From Empedobacter stercoris (GTDB lineage Bacteria > Bacteroidota > Bacteroidia > Flavobacteriales > Weeksellaceae): a DNA stretch of 64,000 nucleotides. Under the pieces are notes generated by a model. It was not told the origin of the DNA. It searched no databases and saw only the letters and a list, made by a program, of their open reading frames with translations. Shown piece by piece: positions 18,097-27,800 of this stretch. Position numbers and translations under genes: made by a program. The DNA lies in the NCBI RefSeq assembly GCF_025244765.1, contig NZ_CP104209.1, forward strand, positions 1,240,001-1,304,000. The letters are read 5' to 3'. Position 1 is the first letter of the stretch. Each line of letters begins with the position of its first letter.

Positions 18097-18210
18097 ATGG
18101 AAAATAAAGATAAACGAAGTACCACACAAAAATTAATAGACGATGCGTTTTTTATATTTCTTGCAATTTTGGGTGTTTTTTGTGTTTTGATTATTCTACT
18201 TGTGGTATAA
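18097..18210 (+). CDS. 37-residue membrane protein
   Basis: ATG at 18097, stop TAA at 18208. A charged head (MENKDKRSTTQKLIDDAFF) is followed by one strong hydrophobic helix (IFLAILGVFCVLIILLVV). The stop is followed after two bases (TAAGGATG) by the ATG of the next gene, a spacing that suggests translational coupling. Function unknown; support is the paired arrangement and the clean topology. Confidence 0.5.
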   Translation: MENKDKRSTTQKLIDDAFFIFLAILGVFCVLIILLVV

Positions 18211-18212
18211 GG

Positions 18213-18599
18213 ATGAAATTGTTCGATCCCTACTTTTGTCTCTATTTATTAAGTTGGATTTTCGTGAAAATTACACGTATTTATGCCATCGAAATCGACT
18301 ATATCAATCATTATTTAACTGATATTTTTGCTGTTCCTGCTATGACTCATCTGGGTTGTTATATCATTTCGAAACTAAAATATAACGGACAATTATACAT
18401 TTATCCAACATCATATTTAATCATTACAGCTATTGTTTTATCAATTTTAATGGAAGTTGTTATGCCAAAATATTCTACGAATTATACCGGTGATGTAATT
18501 GATGTTGTTTGCTATTTTATTGGAATTATTTTTTACTTAAAAGTTCATAAAACCTATTTAATAGAAAAATATTCAAGGAAAACTGTTATTATGCCTTAA
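18213..18599 (+). CDS. small integral membrane protein (VanZ-like topology)
   Basis: 128 residues from the ATG at 18213. An upstream non-ATG start would read across the preceding small gene. Four hydrophobic segments are visible; the third and fourth read SYLIITAIVLSILMEVVMP and GDVIDVVCYFIGIIFYL. An acidic residue before a GD-x-x-D-x-x-x-x-x-x-G segment recalls VanZ-like proteins. Similar proteins in flavobacteria carry the doubtful name magnesium citrate secondary transporter. No function assigned. Its end overlaps the convergent MFS gene by 11 bases. Confidence 0.65.
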   Translation: MKLFDPYFCLYLLSWIFVKITRIYAIEIDYINHYLTDIFAVPAMTHLGCYIISKLKYNGQLYIYPTSYLIITAIVLSILMEVVMPKYSTNYTGDVIDVVCYFIGIIFYLKVHKTYLIEKYSRKTVIMP

Positions 18600-19755
18600 A
18601 AATTTTCATTCTTCCAACCATAAAAACCATAATCAATCCGAAACATGCAAATAGCGCATAAGAATATCTCAAATCTGAAACCTCTGCAATGTATCCAATA
18701 AGTGGAGGGCCCATCAAAAATCCTAAAAAAGATATACTCGAAACCATTGCCAAAGCTACTCCTGGATTAACATTCTTATTTTTTCCGGCAACACTATAAA
18801 CCGTTGGCACATTACATGCCACACCAAGTCCCACCATCATAAAAGCAATGGTACACACTATAAATTGAGGAAAAAATACCGAAAGCATCAAGCCCGAAAA
18901 CATCAATATTCCGCTAATTTGTAAAATACGCTGCTTCCCATATTTACTGATAAAATAATCACCAACAAAACGACCTGTAGCCATCATCACCATAAAAGAA
19001 GCATAGCCTACGACAACTAAATTTTGAGGCGCTTTTACAATATCTTGAAAATAAACACCACTCCAATCAAACATCGCACCCTCTGTCGCCATACTTAGAA
19101 AACCTATTATTCCTAATTGAACCAGCACTATATCAGGTTTTGAGAAAATAGATTTCTTTTCCTTTGCTGGAGACGGAATGGAATCAACCAAATATCTCTT
19201 ATTCACCATCCAATTCAATACAATTAAACCATAAATAAGTACAAAATGATAAAATGTATTGACATGTAAATTCATCATCAATAAACCAATCAAAGCTCCA
19301 GTAAAACCAGCAATACTCCACGCACCATGAAATGACGACATAATTGATTTACCATATATTTTTTCGACCTCAACACCTTGTGTATTCACCGAAATGTTGC
19401 ACATATTACCAACTACACCAAAAAAGAATAAAACTGCTCCTAATTGATAAAAGTCTTGTGCTAAACCAATACAACAAAGAAGCATTGGATAAATTAGAAC
19501 AACAATTTGCAATACGTTTTTACTTCCACATTTTGCGACTAACTTGCCCGAAAGCGCCATTGTACACAATTGACCAATTGGCATCAACAACAATAAAGTT
19601 CCTAACTGACCTTCTGAAATTCCTAATTCTGATTTAATCGTTGGTATTCGACTTGCCCAAGATGAGAAAGCTAAACCTTGTGAAAAAAAGAACAACGAAA
19701 CGGCTAAACGAATTCGATTTTTTTGAGTTGATGTATATTCAACGGAATTATTCAT
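18589..19755 (-). CDS. MFS transporter (YbjJ-like)
   Basis: 388 residues with twelve predicted helices. The first loop shows SSWASRIPTIKSELGISEGQLGTLL, typical of the YbjJ/fucose-permease-like branch of the major facilitator superfamily. Proton-coupled export or uptake at the inner membrane; substrate unknown. Transcribed alone, convergent with the small membrane gene. Confidence 0.88.
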   Translation of the reverse strand: MNNSVEYTSTQKNRIRLAVSLFFFSQGLAFSSWASRIPTIKSELGISEGQLGTLLLLMPIGQLCTMALSGKLVAKCGSKNVLQIVVLIYPMLLCCIGLAQDFYQLGAVLFFFGVVGNMCNISVNTQGVEVEKIYGKSIMSSFHGAWSIAGFTGALIGLLMMNLHVNTFYHFVLIYGLIVLNWMVNKRYLVDSIPSPAKEKKSIFSKPDIVLVQLGIIGFLSMATEGAMFDWSGVYFQDIVKAPQNLVVVGYASFMVMMATGRFVGDYFISKYGKQRILQISGILMFSGLMLSVFFPQFIVCTIAFMMVGLGVACNVPTVYSVAGKNKNVNPGVALAMVSSISFLGFLMGPPLIGYIAEVSDLRYSYALFACFGLIMVFMVGRMKIFKA

Positions 19756-19880
19756 GGCTATTATTTAAACTAAAGTGCAAATTTAAGGTCTGAAAGGCCA
19801 TAGTCAATAAAAAACCTCAAAAATATTCAATTGATAATCATTTTGTTAAAAAATAATTTTAAAATAATTGTTTTCAGAGT

Positions 19881-19910
19881 TTGGAAAAACGAAAAAGCGT
19901 TCTATATTTG
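19881..19910 (+). promoter_or_regulatory. promoter of tRNA-Ser
   Basis: TTG at 19881-19883, 19-base spacer, TATATTTG at 19903-19910. This is the canonical Bacteroidota sigma-A promoter spacing. Confidence 0.7.
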
Positions 19911-19940
19911 CACTCGCAATACAGCAGTAAACGCTGTGTA

Positions 19941-20025
19941 GGAGAGTTGGCAGAGTGGTCGAATGCGGCAGTCTTGAAAACTGTTGAGGGTCACACCTCC
20001 GGGGGTTCGAATCCCTCACTCTCCG
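19941..20025 (+). tRNA. tRNA-Ser(UGA)
   Basis: 85 bases without an encoded CCA. Acceptor stem GGAGAGT / ACTCTCC with discriminator G, anticodon TGA at 19975-19977 in loop CTTGAAA, the long variable arm of a class II tRNA, and GGTTCGAATCC in the T arm. Its 3' end is the attachment site of the genomic island that follows. Confidence 0.97.
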
Positions 20026-20027
20026 CT
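20004..20027 (+). repeat. attL of the genomic island (24-bp direct repeat inside tRNA-Ser 3' end)
   Basis: Identical to 43476-43499; the match runs on for seven more bases with one mismatch. It covers the T arm and acceptor 3' strand, so the tRNA stays intact after integration, as with many tyrosine integrases. Confidence 0.93.
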
Positions 20028-20030
20028 AAT

Positions 20031-20064
20031 AAAGCCCTAAATACTTATGTTTAGGGCTTTTTTA
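20031..20064 (+). terminator. terminator behind tRNA-Ser, island-derived
   Basis: Stem AAAGCCCTAAA / TTTAGGGCTTT and T run. It lies inside the island, so it replaces the original one now found behind attR. Confidence 0.8.
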
Positions 20065-20070
20065 TTTTTG

Positions 20071-20090
20071 GTTGCTAGCCAAGTTGCTAG
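20071..20090 (+). repeat. GTTGCTAG direct repeat near attL (putative integrase arm sites)
   Basis: Two copies of GTTGCTAG, 12 bases apart start to start. A pair GTTGCTAT with the same 12-base period lies near attR at 43349-43368. Confidence 0.5.
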
Positions 20091-20463
20091 AATTTTCAAC
20101 TATTAATATCACACTTACGCTTCTTTAATTCTAATAATCTTATAACTTTTTATCATTTCAAAGATTAATAAGCTATATATTTTAACTGTTTCTTCGTTAA
20201 TCAATTTACCTCTATAAACATATAGTATTCAAGTAAATATTATTTATTTAAATAACTAATTCGCAAAATATCTATTATTTAAGGATAATAAAAATTCCAA
20301 AATATTCTATAATATATTGATACTATAAAAAATTTCTTTTTTTATAAAGAATAAACTACTGATTAACAACATAATAAAATTTGGAATTTGTTTGGAATCT
20401 AAAAAATTAGAAAAAGCTAAAATCGAACATAAATTGTGATTGTAGAATTTTAAAAATATTAAC
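20091..20463. other. AT-rich stretch at the left end of the island
   Basis: No supported gene. Likely the non-coding attachment-side region of the element and the promoter of the truncated gene at 20464. Confidence 0.4.
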
Positions 20464-20545
20464 ATGAACAATCCATTCGAACCTTTGGTAGATCTTCTTA
20501 CCAAAATTGATCAAAAACTTGATCGTCTAAATCTTAAAACAAAAG
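20464..20545 (+). pseudogene. excisionase-like / HTH protein, cut after about 27 codons by an IS
   Basis: Starts MNNPFEPLVDLLTKIDQKLDRL, the head typical of small Bacteroidota DNA-binding proteins that continue into a MerR/excisionase HTH. The frame runs into the IS left end at 20546 and stops at 20589. No C-terminal half is found behind the IS. Position beside attL suits a recombination directionality factor; that role is inferred. Confidence 0.55.
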
Positions 20546-20602
20546 TGTACGTTGTCAAAATGATTTGGACACCTCTTTCTAAAAATTAAGAGAGTGTTTG
20601 GT

Positions 20603-21586
20603 TTATAAATTTATTATTTTTTCTTGAAAATACAACTGCCTTCTTTTTGCAATTGTTTGTTGTTTAATAATTGCTCTTTGTTCCAAAATTTTATCTGCTC
20701 TACCAAAATAAACATCCGAAGGTGTAAGGTTGTTCAAAGCCTCATGATACCTAGAATTGTTATAATTTTCTACAAACTTATTTAGAGCTTCTTTCAGCTC
20801 ATCAGGATGATAATAATGATCTAATTTCACTACATTTTTCATTGTTCTATGATACCTTTCGATTTTCCCTTGTGTTTGCGGGTGTAGTGGTTTACCTCTA
20901 ACATGCTCCATTTTTTGCGTATTTTTCAAGTAATCTTTTAGTTCACTTGACACATAACAAGGTCCATTATCCGATAATAATTTTGGTTTCTGTTTCGTCT
21001 TTAATTTCGCTTTTTCAATTGCTGTTTTTACAGTTCTTTTCACATCTTCAGCTTTCATGGAGCTACACAATTCCCAATGAATAATATATCGACTGTAATC
21101 GTCTAAAATTGTGCTCAAATAATACCATCCCCATCCTATAATTTTAAAATAAGTAAAATCAGTCTGCCACATTTGATGAACAAAATTCGTTTTATCTTTA
21201 AATTCGTTTGCGGCTGAAATTAAAATATGATTAGGTGATGGAATTAAATCTCTCTGCTTCAATATTCGATAAACACTCGATTCTGAAATATAAATTCCTA
21301 ATTCATCGGTCATTTTAAAAGCCAATTCTCTAGCAGATAATTCAGGATAATCCAACGCTAATTCTACAATTAAATCCTTCTGAGAATCAGGTATACTATT
21401 CCATTTTCGATGGGTTGAATAATTTTTTGATTCTAAACCTTCAAATCCATTTTCTAAATAATTTGAGTACCATTTATAGAAGGTACTCCGTGCAATTCCG
21501 AACTCCTCTAAAGTACGTTTAACTCCAATTTCAGAGCGAGTTACAATCTGTATAATTTCGTGTTTTTCACTTGCTGATAATCGCAT
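20603..21586 (-). CDS. IS3-family transposase OrfB
   Basis: 327 residues. N-terminal HTH (IGVKRTLEEFGIARSTFYKWYSNYL), then the rve catalytic core with D in WQTDFTYF, D in LSDNGPCY and E in QGKIERYHRT. Looks intact. It starts 20 bases after the orfA stop. Confidence 0.93.
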   Translation of the reverse strand: MRLSASEKHEIIQIVTRSEIGVKRTLEEFGIARSTFYKWYSNYLENGFEGLESKNYSTHRKWNSIPDSQKDLIVELALDYPELSARELAFKMTDELGIYISESSVYRILKQRDLIPSPNHILISAANEFKDKTNFVHQMWQTDFTYFKIIGWGWYYLSTILDDYSRYIIHWELCSSMKAEDVKRTVKTAIEKAKLKTKQKPKLLSDNGPCYVSSELKDYLKNTQKMEHVRGKPLHPQTQGKIERYHRTMKNVVKLDHYYHPDELKEALNKFVENYNNSRYHEALNNLTPSDVYFGRADKILEQRAIIKQQTIAKRRQLYFQEKIINL

Positions 21587-21606
21587 ATATTTCTTGAATT
21601 TTGTTT

Positions 21607-21960
21607 TTAATCCAACGAGTTCAAGGTTTTTTTTACGATATCATAACGTACAACCAAATCAGCTACAATCTCTTTTAAACGCTGGTTTTCTTTACGTAAT
21701 TCACTTACATCGTCACTTGTAGCTTCTCGAGTAATATCTCCAGACAATCGCTTTTTTCCAGCTTCTAGAAATTCTTTATTCCACTTATAAAATTGAGATT
21801 GACTAATACTATATTTTCTACAAAGTTCAGCTATCGAAGTTTCTGCTCGTAAAGCTTCCATTACAATTAAAATCTTTTGTTCCGCTGTAAATATTCGTCT
21901 TGTATTTTGACGAATATCTTTTACATATTTCTCTGGAGTTGGTTTTTTGGATGTTGCCAT
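21607..21960 (-). CDS. IS3-family OrfA (HTH_Tnp_1 protein), copy 1
   Basis: 117 residues. HTH (SIAELCRKYSISQSQFYKWNKEF) and a C-terminal leucine-zipper-like helix (SELRKENQRLKEIVADLVVRY), the usual OrfA plan. Identical in sequence to the copy at 22270-22623. Confidence 0.92.
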   Translation of the reverse strand: MATSKKPTPEKYVKDIRQNTRRIFTAEQKILIVMEALRAETSIAELCRKYSISQSQFYKWNKEFLEAGKKRLSGDITREATSDDVSELRKENQRLKEIVADLVVRYDIVKKTLNSLD

Positions 21961-21991
21961 AATTAAAGTTAATGATTTTTAAAACACTACC

Positions 21992-22249
21992 TTAAATTTT
22001 AGGTCTTAGATGTCCACTTTTTGCTGACGATTTACAATCCTTCTGAGAATCAGGTATACTATTCCATTTTCGATGGGTTGAATAATTTTTTGATTCTAAA
22101 CCTTCAAATCCATTTTCTAAATAATTTGAGTACCATTTATAGAAGGTACTCCGTGCAATTCCGAACTCCTCTAAAGTACGTTTAACTCCAATTTCAGAGC
22201 GAGTTACAATCTGTATAATTTCGTGTTTTTCACTTGCTGATAATCGCAT
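21992..22249 (-). pseudogene. truncated orfB of the second IS3-family copy
   Basis: The first 71 residues are identical to the intact OrfB. The frame then runs into the right end of the first copy (residues CKSSAKSGHLRPKI) and stops. The whole catalytic core is lost. Confidence 0.9.
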
Positions 22250-22699
22250 ATATTTCTTGAATTTTGTTTTTAATCCAACGAGTTCAAGGTTTTTTTTACG
22301 ATATCATAACGTACAACCAAATCAGCTACAATCTCTTTTAAACGCTGGTTTTCTTTACGTAATTCACTTACATCGTCACTTGTAGCTTCTCGAGTAATAT
22401 CTCCAGACAATCGCTTTTTTCCAGCTTCTAGAAATTCTTTATTCCACTTATAAAATTGAGATTGACTAATACTATATTTTCTACAAAGTTCAGCTATCGA
22501 AGTTTCTGCTCGTAAAGCTTCCATTACAATTAAAATCTTTTGTTCCGCTGTAAATATTCGTCTTGTATTTTGACGAATATCTTTTACATATTTCTCTGGA
22601 GTTGGTTTTTTGGATGTTGCCATAATTAAAGTTAATGATTTTTAAAACACTACCTTAAATTTTAGGTCTTAGATGTCCACTTTTTGCTGACGATTTACA
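22037..22699 (-). mobile_element. IS3-family element, 5'-truncated second copy (663 bp)
   Basis: Repeats 21374-22036 apart from a base or two at the junction. It keeps the right terminal repeat and orfA but lacks about 830 bp of orfB and the left end. Near-perfect identity means the arrangement is recent. Confidence 0.85.
22270..22623 (-). CDS. IS3-family OrfA, copy 2
   Basis: 117 residues, identical to copy 1, intact but without a functional orfB of its own. Confidence 0.9.
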   Translation of the reverse strand: MATSKKPTPEKYVKDIRQNTRRIFTAEQKILIVMEALRAETSIAELCRKYSISQSQFYKWNKEFLEAGKKRLSGDITREATSDDVSELRKENQRLKEIVADLVVRYDIVKKTLNSLD

Positions 22700-22710
22700 A
22701 TTAGGACTAA

Positions 22711-22744
22711 AAAATGCGAGAATCTTGTGGAATCTCGCATTTAT
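22711..22744 (-). terminator. terminator behind the HNH gene
   Basis: Stem AAATGCGAGA / TCTCGCATTT with an 11-base loop. It lies about 160 bases after the HNH stop. Confidence 0.6.
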
Positions 22745-22906
22745 TATTTTATCTAAAAGTCTATCTAAACTATTGAGGTTGGTTGTTCGATGATAGTGAT
22801 TAAAAGCCTGAATTAGATTTTGATTTAGTTAGAAATTTAAAATTCTTAAATGATATATACTATACTTTTTAATTTGAGGAGAATATTTGATAATATTAAA
22901 CTCTAC

Positions 22907-23692
22907 TTAGTCCTTGAATCTATCAAATATCTGTTTAGAATTTTTTAATTCAATTATTTCTGCGTTTTGAAATGAAAAATTACCGTTAGTTGATTTATGC
23001 TTTATATTCATATAAAGAGAATTATGAAGATCATTAATGGAAATATCCTTTTTCAACATTATAAATATTAAACCTAAATATTCAAATTCAAGTATATTAT
23101 CATCTTCAAATAAATAATCATATTCTATGTGAATTAGATTCATATCATCTAATTCAATTTTTTGGTCAGCTACTAGATAGATATAATCCTTTTTCCACAT
23201 AAATAATGGAATATCATAATTATCATTTAAAATACATTTCTTATAAAATTCAAGATCAAGTTTATTATAAATTTTGGGATAGGCAGTATAAAATTCCGAT
23301 ATGAATATTTTGAAAAAAGCTTTCTTAAAAAAATTAAAAAAGCTATTAGAATAAAATGTACTCTTCTTTAAAACATCTTTAAAATCTAATTTCAACTTAC
23401 CATCTTTTAGTAATTTTACGCTATAAAAATGACTTTTTGGTTTAATAATATGACTTTTGTTTAAATCATTATTTAAAATATACTTTATATAGCCAATTAC
23501 AGAAGTAAACGAACTTTCTAAAGAATTGTATTTATTATCTATTGGATTACCAAATAATTCATTGCAAGAATCACATTCACAATCATATTTTCTTTTACCA
23601 CCAATTGATTTAGGAATAGTATGAGCTATCTTCTTTTTACTATGTTCAGTAAGTGGTGAATTACACCATAAACAATTCTTTTCGTTAAGCAT
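22907..23692 (-). CDS. HNH-type endonuclease
   Basis: 261 residues. The N-terminus is an HNH/zinc module: C7-x2-C10 (CLWC), H24 in AHTIPKSIGGK, then C40-x2-C43 followed by N44 (CDSCNELFG). This matches HNH_5-type endonucleases. The remaining 200 residues are not recognised and may recognise substrate or sense a trigger. Its ATG overlaps the stop of the 54-residue frame upstream by eight bases. The position in a restriction-rich island suggests a defence nuclease; target unknown. Confidence 0.75.
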   Translation of the reverse strand: MLNEKNCLWCNSPLTEHSKKKIAHTIPKSIGGKRKYDCECDSCNELFGNPIDNKYNSLESSFTSVIGYIKYILNNDLNKSHIIKPKSHFYSVKLLKDGKLKLDFKDVLKKSTFYSNSFFNFFKKAFFKIFISEFYTAYPKIYNKLDLEFYKKCILNDNYDIPLFMWKKDYIYLVADQKIELDDMNLIHIEYDYLFEDDNILEFEYLGLIFIMLKKDISINDLHNSLYMNIKHKSTNGNFSFQNAEIIELKNSKQIFDRFKD

Positions 23693-23849
23693 TTTCTACA
23701 ATTTGGATTTCTTCTGGGGTTAGTTCATATAAGTCGTAAACCATTTGGTCGATTTGTTTATCTGTTGCTTGGATTTGATTTACTTTTTGTTTTTCGATAT
23801 TGATTAAGTCCATTATTTCTGCTTTTTGGTAAAGTGTCATTTGTATCAT
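23685..23849 (-). pseudogene. 54-residue C-terminal remnant of a type II/IIG restriction-modification protein
   Basis: Reads MIQMTLYQKAEIMDLI, then a stretch with IQATDKQIDQMVYDLYELTPEEIQIVENA. The ATD-x-x-ID-x-x-VY-x-LY-x-LT-x-EE pattern is the usual C-terminal end of Eco57I-like N6-adenine methylase/restriction proteins. The rest of such a gene is absent. It may be a real small ORF coupled to the HNH gene (overlap ATGCTTAA), but a remnant is more likely. Confidence 0.5.
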
Positions 23850-23989
23850 ATTGCGTTAGTTTTATTGTTTGTTAATATATGTAAAAAGTTGATATGAGTA
23901 TTTATAGGAAACTGTTTTATGGGGTTTTCGCCTTACTTTTCGATACAAATTTCTTTAATGGGGAATGAAAATTATACGAGGGGATTAAT

Positions 23990-24020
23990 AAAAAACCTCA
24001 ACATAAGAATTGAGGTTTCG
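23990..24020 (-). terminator. terminator of the secreted-protein gene
   Basis: Stem AAACCTCAA / TTGAGGTTT, loop of eight bases, T run on the minus strand. Confidence 0.8.
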
Positions 24021-24030
24021 TCATAAATTA

Positions 24031-24732
24031 TTATTGTTTAATAATAGGAGTTAACTCTTCTTTTAATTGATCAAATTCTTCTTTCGTCATCATTTCAATT
24101 TCCATTAATTCTTTAGCTTCTTTAAGTTTTTCGATAGCTTCTTCACGAGTCATTTTTCTATTCTTTAATAGTATTTCACCAGACTCTATTGCTAATTCTG
24201 AATCCATGACACTCAAATATTTATTAACACCAAATGCTCTTCCATTTATTTCACCTAGTACCATTACTACATATAAAGGTTTATTTTTACTCCCTCTGTG
24301 AAACGTTTTTATCTCTTTAACAATTACCTTCGTATTTTTAAAACTATTGTCAGCCATACTAGGAGCATCACCATTCATTGCTGCCATTATTTTACCAAAA
24401 CCAGCAGGTCTTCCCATTTGTATAAATTCGTAAGTTTTTTTTGAAACACCTCTAGATTGTCCTATACCACCTCTTAATTGATTGCCATAAGAACCAGCTA
24501 CAGTTTTTGTTCTAATCTCTTCAGACGTAGGAGAACCTAAAATTAAAGTATCGCCAATACTTACAGTATTTTTACTACTGGTAATGTATTGATTAACTTC
24601 TGTACCATTTTTAATGGTATTAAAGAAGTTAATGTCTTGTGTATTCTCATACGTTAATTGTTCAATATTTTCTTGAGCATACAACATATTAATTGATAGT
24701 AAAGCTAGAACTAATGATAGAATCTTTTTCAT
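24031..24732 (-). CDS. secreted protein of unknown function in the island
   Basis: 233 residues. Signal peptide MKKILSLVLALLSINMLYAQ. A beta-rich middle part is followed by a charged C-terminal helical region (MTREEAIEKLKEAKELMEIEMMTKEEFDQLKEEL). No family recognised. Monocistronic with its own terminator. An exported product is unusual among defence cargo. Confidence 0.7.
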   Translation of the reverse strand: MKKILSLVLALLSINMLYAQENIEQLTYENTQDINFFNTIKNGTEVNQYITSSKNTVSIGDTLILGSPTSEEIRTKTVAGSYGNQLRGGIGQSRGVSKKTYEFIQMGRPAGFGKIMAAMNGDAPSMADNSFKNTKVIVKEIKTFHRGSKNKPLYVVMVLGEINGRAFGVNKYLSVMDSELAIESGEILLKNRKMTREEAIEKLKEAKELMEIEMMTKEEFDQLKEELTPIIKQ

Positions 24733-24827
24733 CGTTATTTGAATTTTGTTTTAAACATTAATTAATTTCTATTGCAAGTTTACAGCTCATTTATGCAACC
24801 TATTTGCATAGTTATTTTTACTTTATA

Positions 24828-24859
24828 AAAAAATCCTCCACGTGTTGTGAAGGATTTTT
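24828..24859 (-). terminator. terminator of the hsd operon
   Basis: Stem AAAATCCT / AGGATTTT extended by partly paired bases, just downstream of hsdR on the minus strand. Confidence 0.7.
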
Positions 24860-24887
24860 ATCGTATTTTGTTCAAAAGAAATTAATA

Positions 24888-27800
24888 TTAAGAAACACGT
24901 TGTGCATTCTCGTTAACTTCATCAATTAATCGTATGATTTTACCAATTTTAGCCGTATCCTCGAACACTCCAAAAATACCAGAATCACTATAATCTGTAA
25001 ATGGAGGTTGTGTCAACATTTTTTTGTCTAGCACCCCATTCACATTTAGGTAATCGATGATTTTTTCTACAAAAATAATTTGATTAGAATTTAAATTTTC
25101 TGCTTGAATGAAATCTGTGAAATGTTGTTCAACAGCAGTTCTTTCTAATCCTAATATTTTACGAACAAATAAGGTTAATGAATCTGTTTGGTATTCCTTT
25201 TCTATTTCTTCTACTTTAAATTGTTCGTGTTGGAAGAAATTTTCTAACAATTCTAATTCTTGCTGAGTAATCGGAATATTTTTGTATAATTTATCAATAA
25301 CAATATGATTCTTATTCTTACGAATAAAATTCTCGACACGGTCTTTATAGCTTTGTAAAGAAGTATATGTCGCCATTAAATCATATTCTTCCACTTTATT
25401 ATTATCCAAAGAATCTTCCAAGTATGTGTACACTGGTTTTTCTTGATTTGTGTTTTTTAAGAATTGAATTAAATCGCGTAATTCAGCACGTAAAGCTTCA
25501 ATACGTGCCAATGAAATAGCGCCCCAAAATTGATCTGTTGAAACTGCTTTGATGGTTGCTTCACTTGGTTTTACTGAAGGAATATTTAATTTACCTTCTA
25601 AGGCTTTTCCAATTTCAGCAATGTTCGAAATTAATTTTTGCTGTCTTTTTTCCCCATTTAAAATTGCTAATTCTAATTGATAAATTAATAAATCGAACTT
25701 TTTAGCCATTTCATCCTTATCCTCGTTGTATGAAATTAAATGCGAAATATGATTTTGAATTTCTAAGATGGATGAATTGTTTAAACTGTACCAATTATTA
25801 ATGTCGCGGTATTTTAATACAGCTTCCAAATGTTTACGCACTTCGAAACGTTTATCGTCTAATGCGACCACTTTTTGATGCAATTGTTTGATGTAATCAT
25901 CTGCAAAAGATTTTTCTTCTTCTGTTGCTTTCGTGTTGCTTTGAATTGTAAATACAACTTCTGTTTGTGCTTCAAATAAACGTTGCTGTAAAGGTTTTAC
26001 AGTTGTTGATTGATGCCCATCTGGAAATTCTTCAAAGAATTCGAAGTTGCCACAAATGTCAAAAATTAAAAAGAATTCTTTGTCTTTTCCTGGACCAAAT
26101 ACATTGGCACATTTTCGTGTTCCACGCCCCACCATTTGCCAGAATTTAGTGTAGGATTTCACTTCTTTAAAGAACACTAAATTTAGAACTCTAGGTGCAT
26201 CGACCCCTGTATCCATCATGTCTACAGAAACTGCAATTTGAGGCATTTTATCAGGACCCTTGTCGTAACAAAAATCTTCTAATAAAGCTTGTGCGTATTT
26301 CGTTTGATTATCGATGACTTGTAAAAATTTGTTTCCATATTCTGGATACATTTTATTGAAACGCTCTTCGATAAACATAGCGTGTTTATGATTTTTCGCA
26401 AAGATGATTGTTTTACCTAATTTATCACCCGATTCTACTTTTAGTCCATTGTTCATTAAATGCTCTAAAACTAAATCGACCGTCTTTGCATTGAAAAGAA
26501 AACTATTGATTTTGTTGCTTGGAATTTCCACATCCTCTAAAAGATCTTCATCCGTATTGATTCCGAACACTTCTTCGAAATGTTTTTTATCTTTCTCTGA
26601 TAACTCGCGGTATTTAAGCCCTTCTCGTTGAAATTTCACAGGCACTTTATAGGCTTTTGCAGGCACTAAATATCCTGCTTCTACAGCTGCATCTAATTCG
26701 TATGCAAACGTTGGGTTATCGTCTTCAATATCAAATAAATCATACGTATTTCTATCGATGTCTTTTTTTGGTGTAGCAGTTAATCCAATTAGCAATGCAT
26801 CAAAGTACTCAAAAATTGCTTGGTATTTTTGATAAACCGAACGGTGAGCCTCATCAATAATAATGACATCGAAATGACCAATTCCGAATAATTTATCTCC
26901 TTCGTTTTTTACCTCATCAATACGATTTAGCATCGTTGGATAAGTAGAAAAAACAACACGCGTATCTTTTACGTCGTTTTCTTCCGTTAAATTGGCCGTT
27001 GATAAATTTGGTAAATGCTCGTTAAATGCATTTTTTGCTTGTTTAACTAAAGCTGTACGATCTGCTAAAAATAAAATACGTTTTGCCCAGTTGTATTTTG
27101 TCAACATTTCGACTATGGCTGCGGATGTACGTGTTTTACCACTCCCTGTTGCCATTACCAATAATGCTTTACGGTTACGACCTACCAAAGAAGTTTCGTT
27201 AGAAGTTACAAAAGCTTCGGCTACACGTTGTATGGCTTGCATTTGATAGGGACGTTCGACTATATTTTTATTGACTTGAAAGCTACGAATATCCTTGCGT
27301 TCCGTTCTTCTACGAATTAAAGTCTGTAATTCTTCTTTGGTATAGAATCCTGAAACTTTTCTTGGAATATAAAATGTATCGTCCCATAAATAGGTTTTAT
27401 ATCCGTTGCAGTAAAAAATAATTGGTCGTTGTCCAAATTTTTCTTCTAAAGCGTTGGCATATAAAAAGGCTTGGTATTTTCCTTTGTCTGCATCGTTTAA
27501 GGTACTTTTTGCTTCGACCACTGCTAATGGTTTGCCATTATCGTCCCATAATACATAATCGATAAAACCATTACCTGATGGATTTGCTGAAACAGGCATG
27601 TTATGGATTGGATATTCAACATCGTGTCCATTTACAAAATTATTCCAACCTGATTCCCTTAATGCTAAATCAATCAGTTGTTTTCTGGTTTCTTTTTCAG
27701 AAGTTAATTCGGGCACATCAACTGTTTGCTGATATTGTTCGATACGTTCCTCTTTACGCGCAGCAATTAATTGATTTTTGGCTTCAATTTCAGCACGAAG

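Larger units (their letters stand above)
20546..22036 (-). mobile_element. IS3-family element, complete copy (1491 bp)
   Basis: Ends TGTA...TTACA. Terminal inverted repeats match at 17 of 26 positions (left TGTACGTTGTCA..., right TGTAAATCGTCA... read inward, both with TGGACA at positions 21-26). It encodes an orfA and an orfB with the DDE triad. No target duplication is seen, because the right side joins a second, truncated copy. Confidence 0.85.

Noticed and set aside
24031-24732. Toxin or effector secreted by a known system
   Set aside because: Only a signal peptide is visible; no toxin motif or immunity gene beside it.
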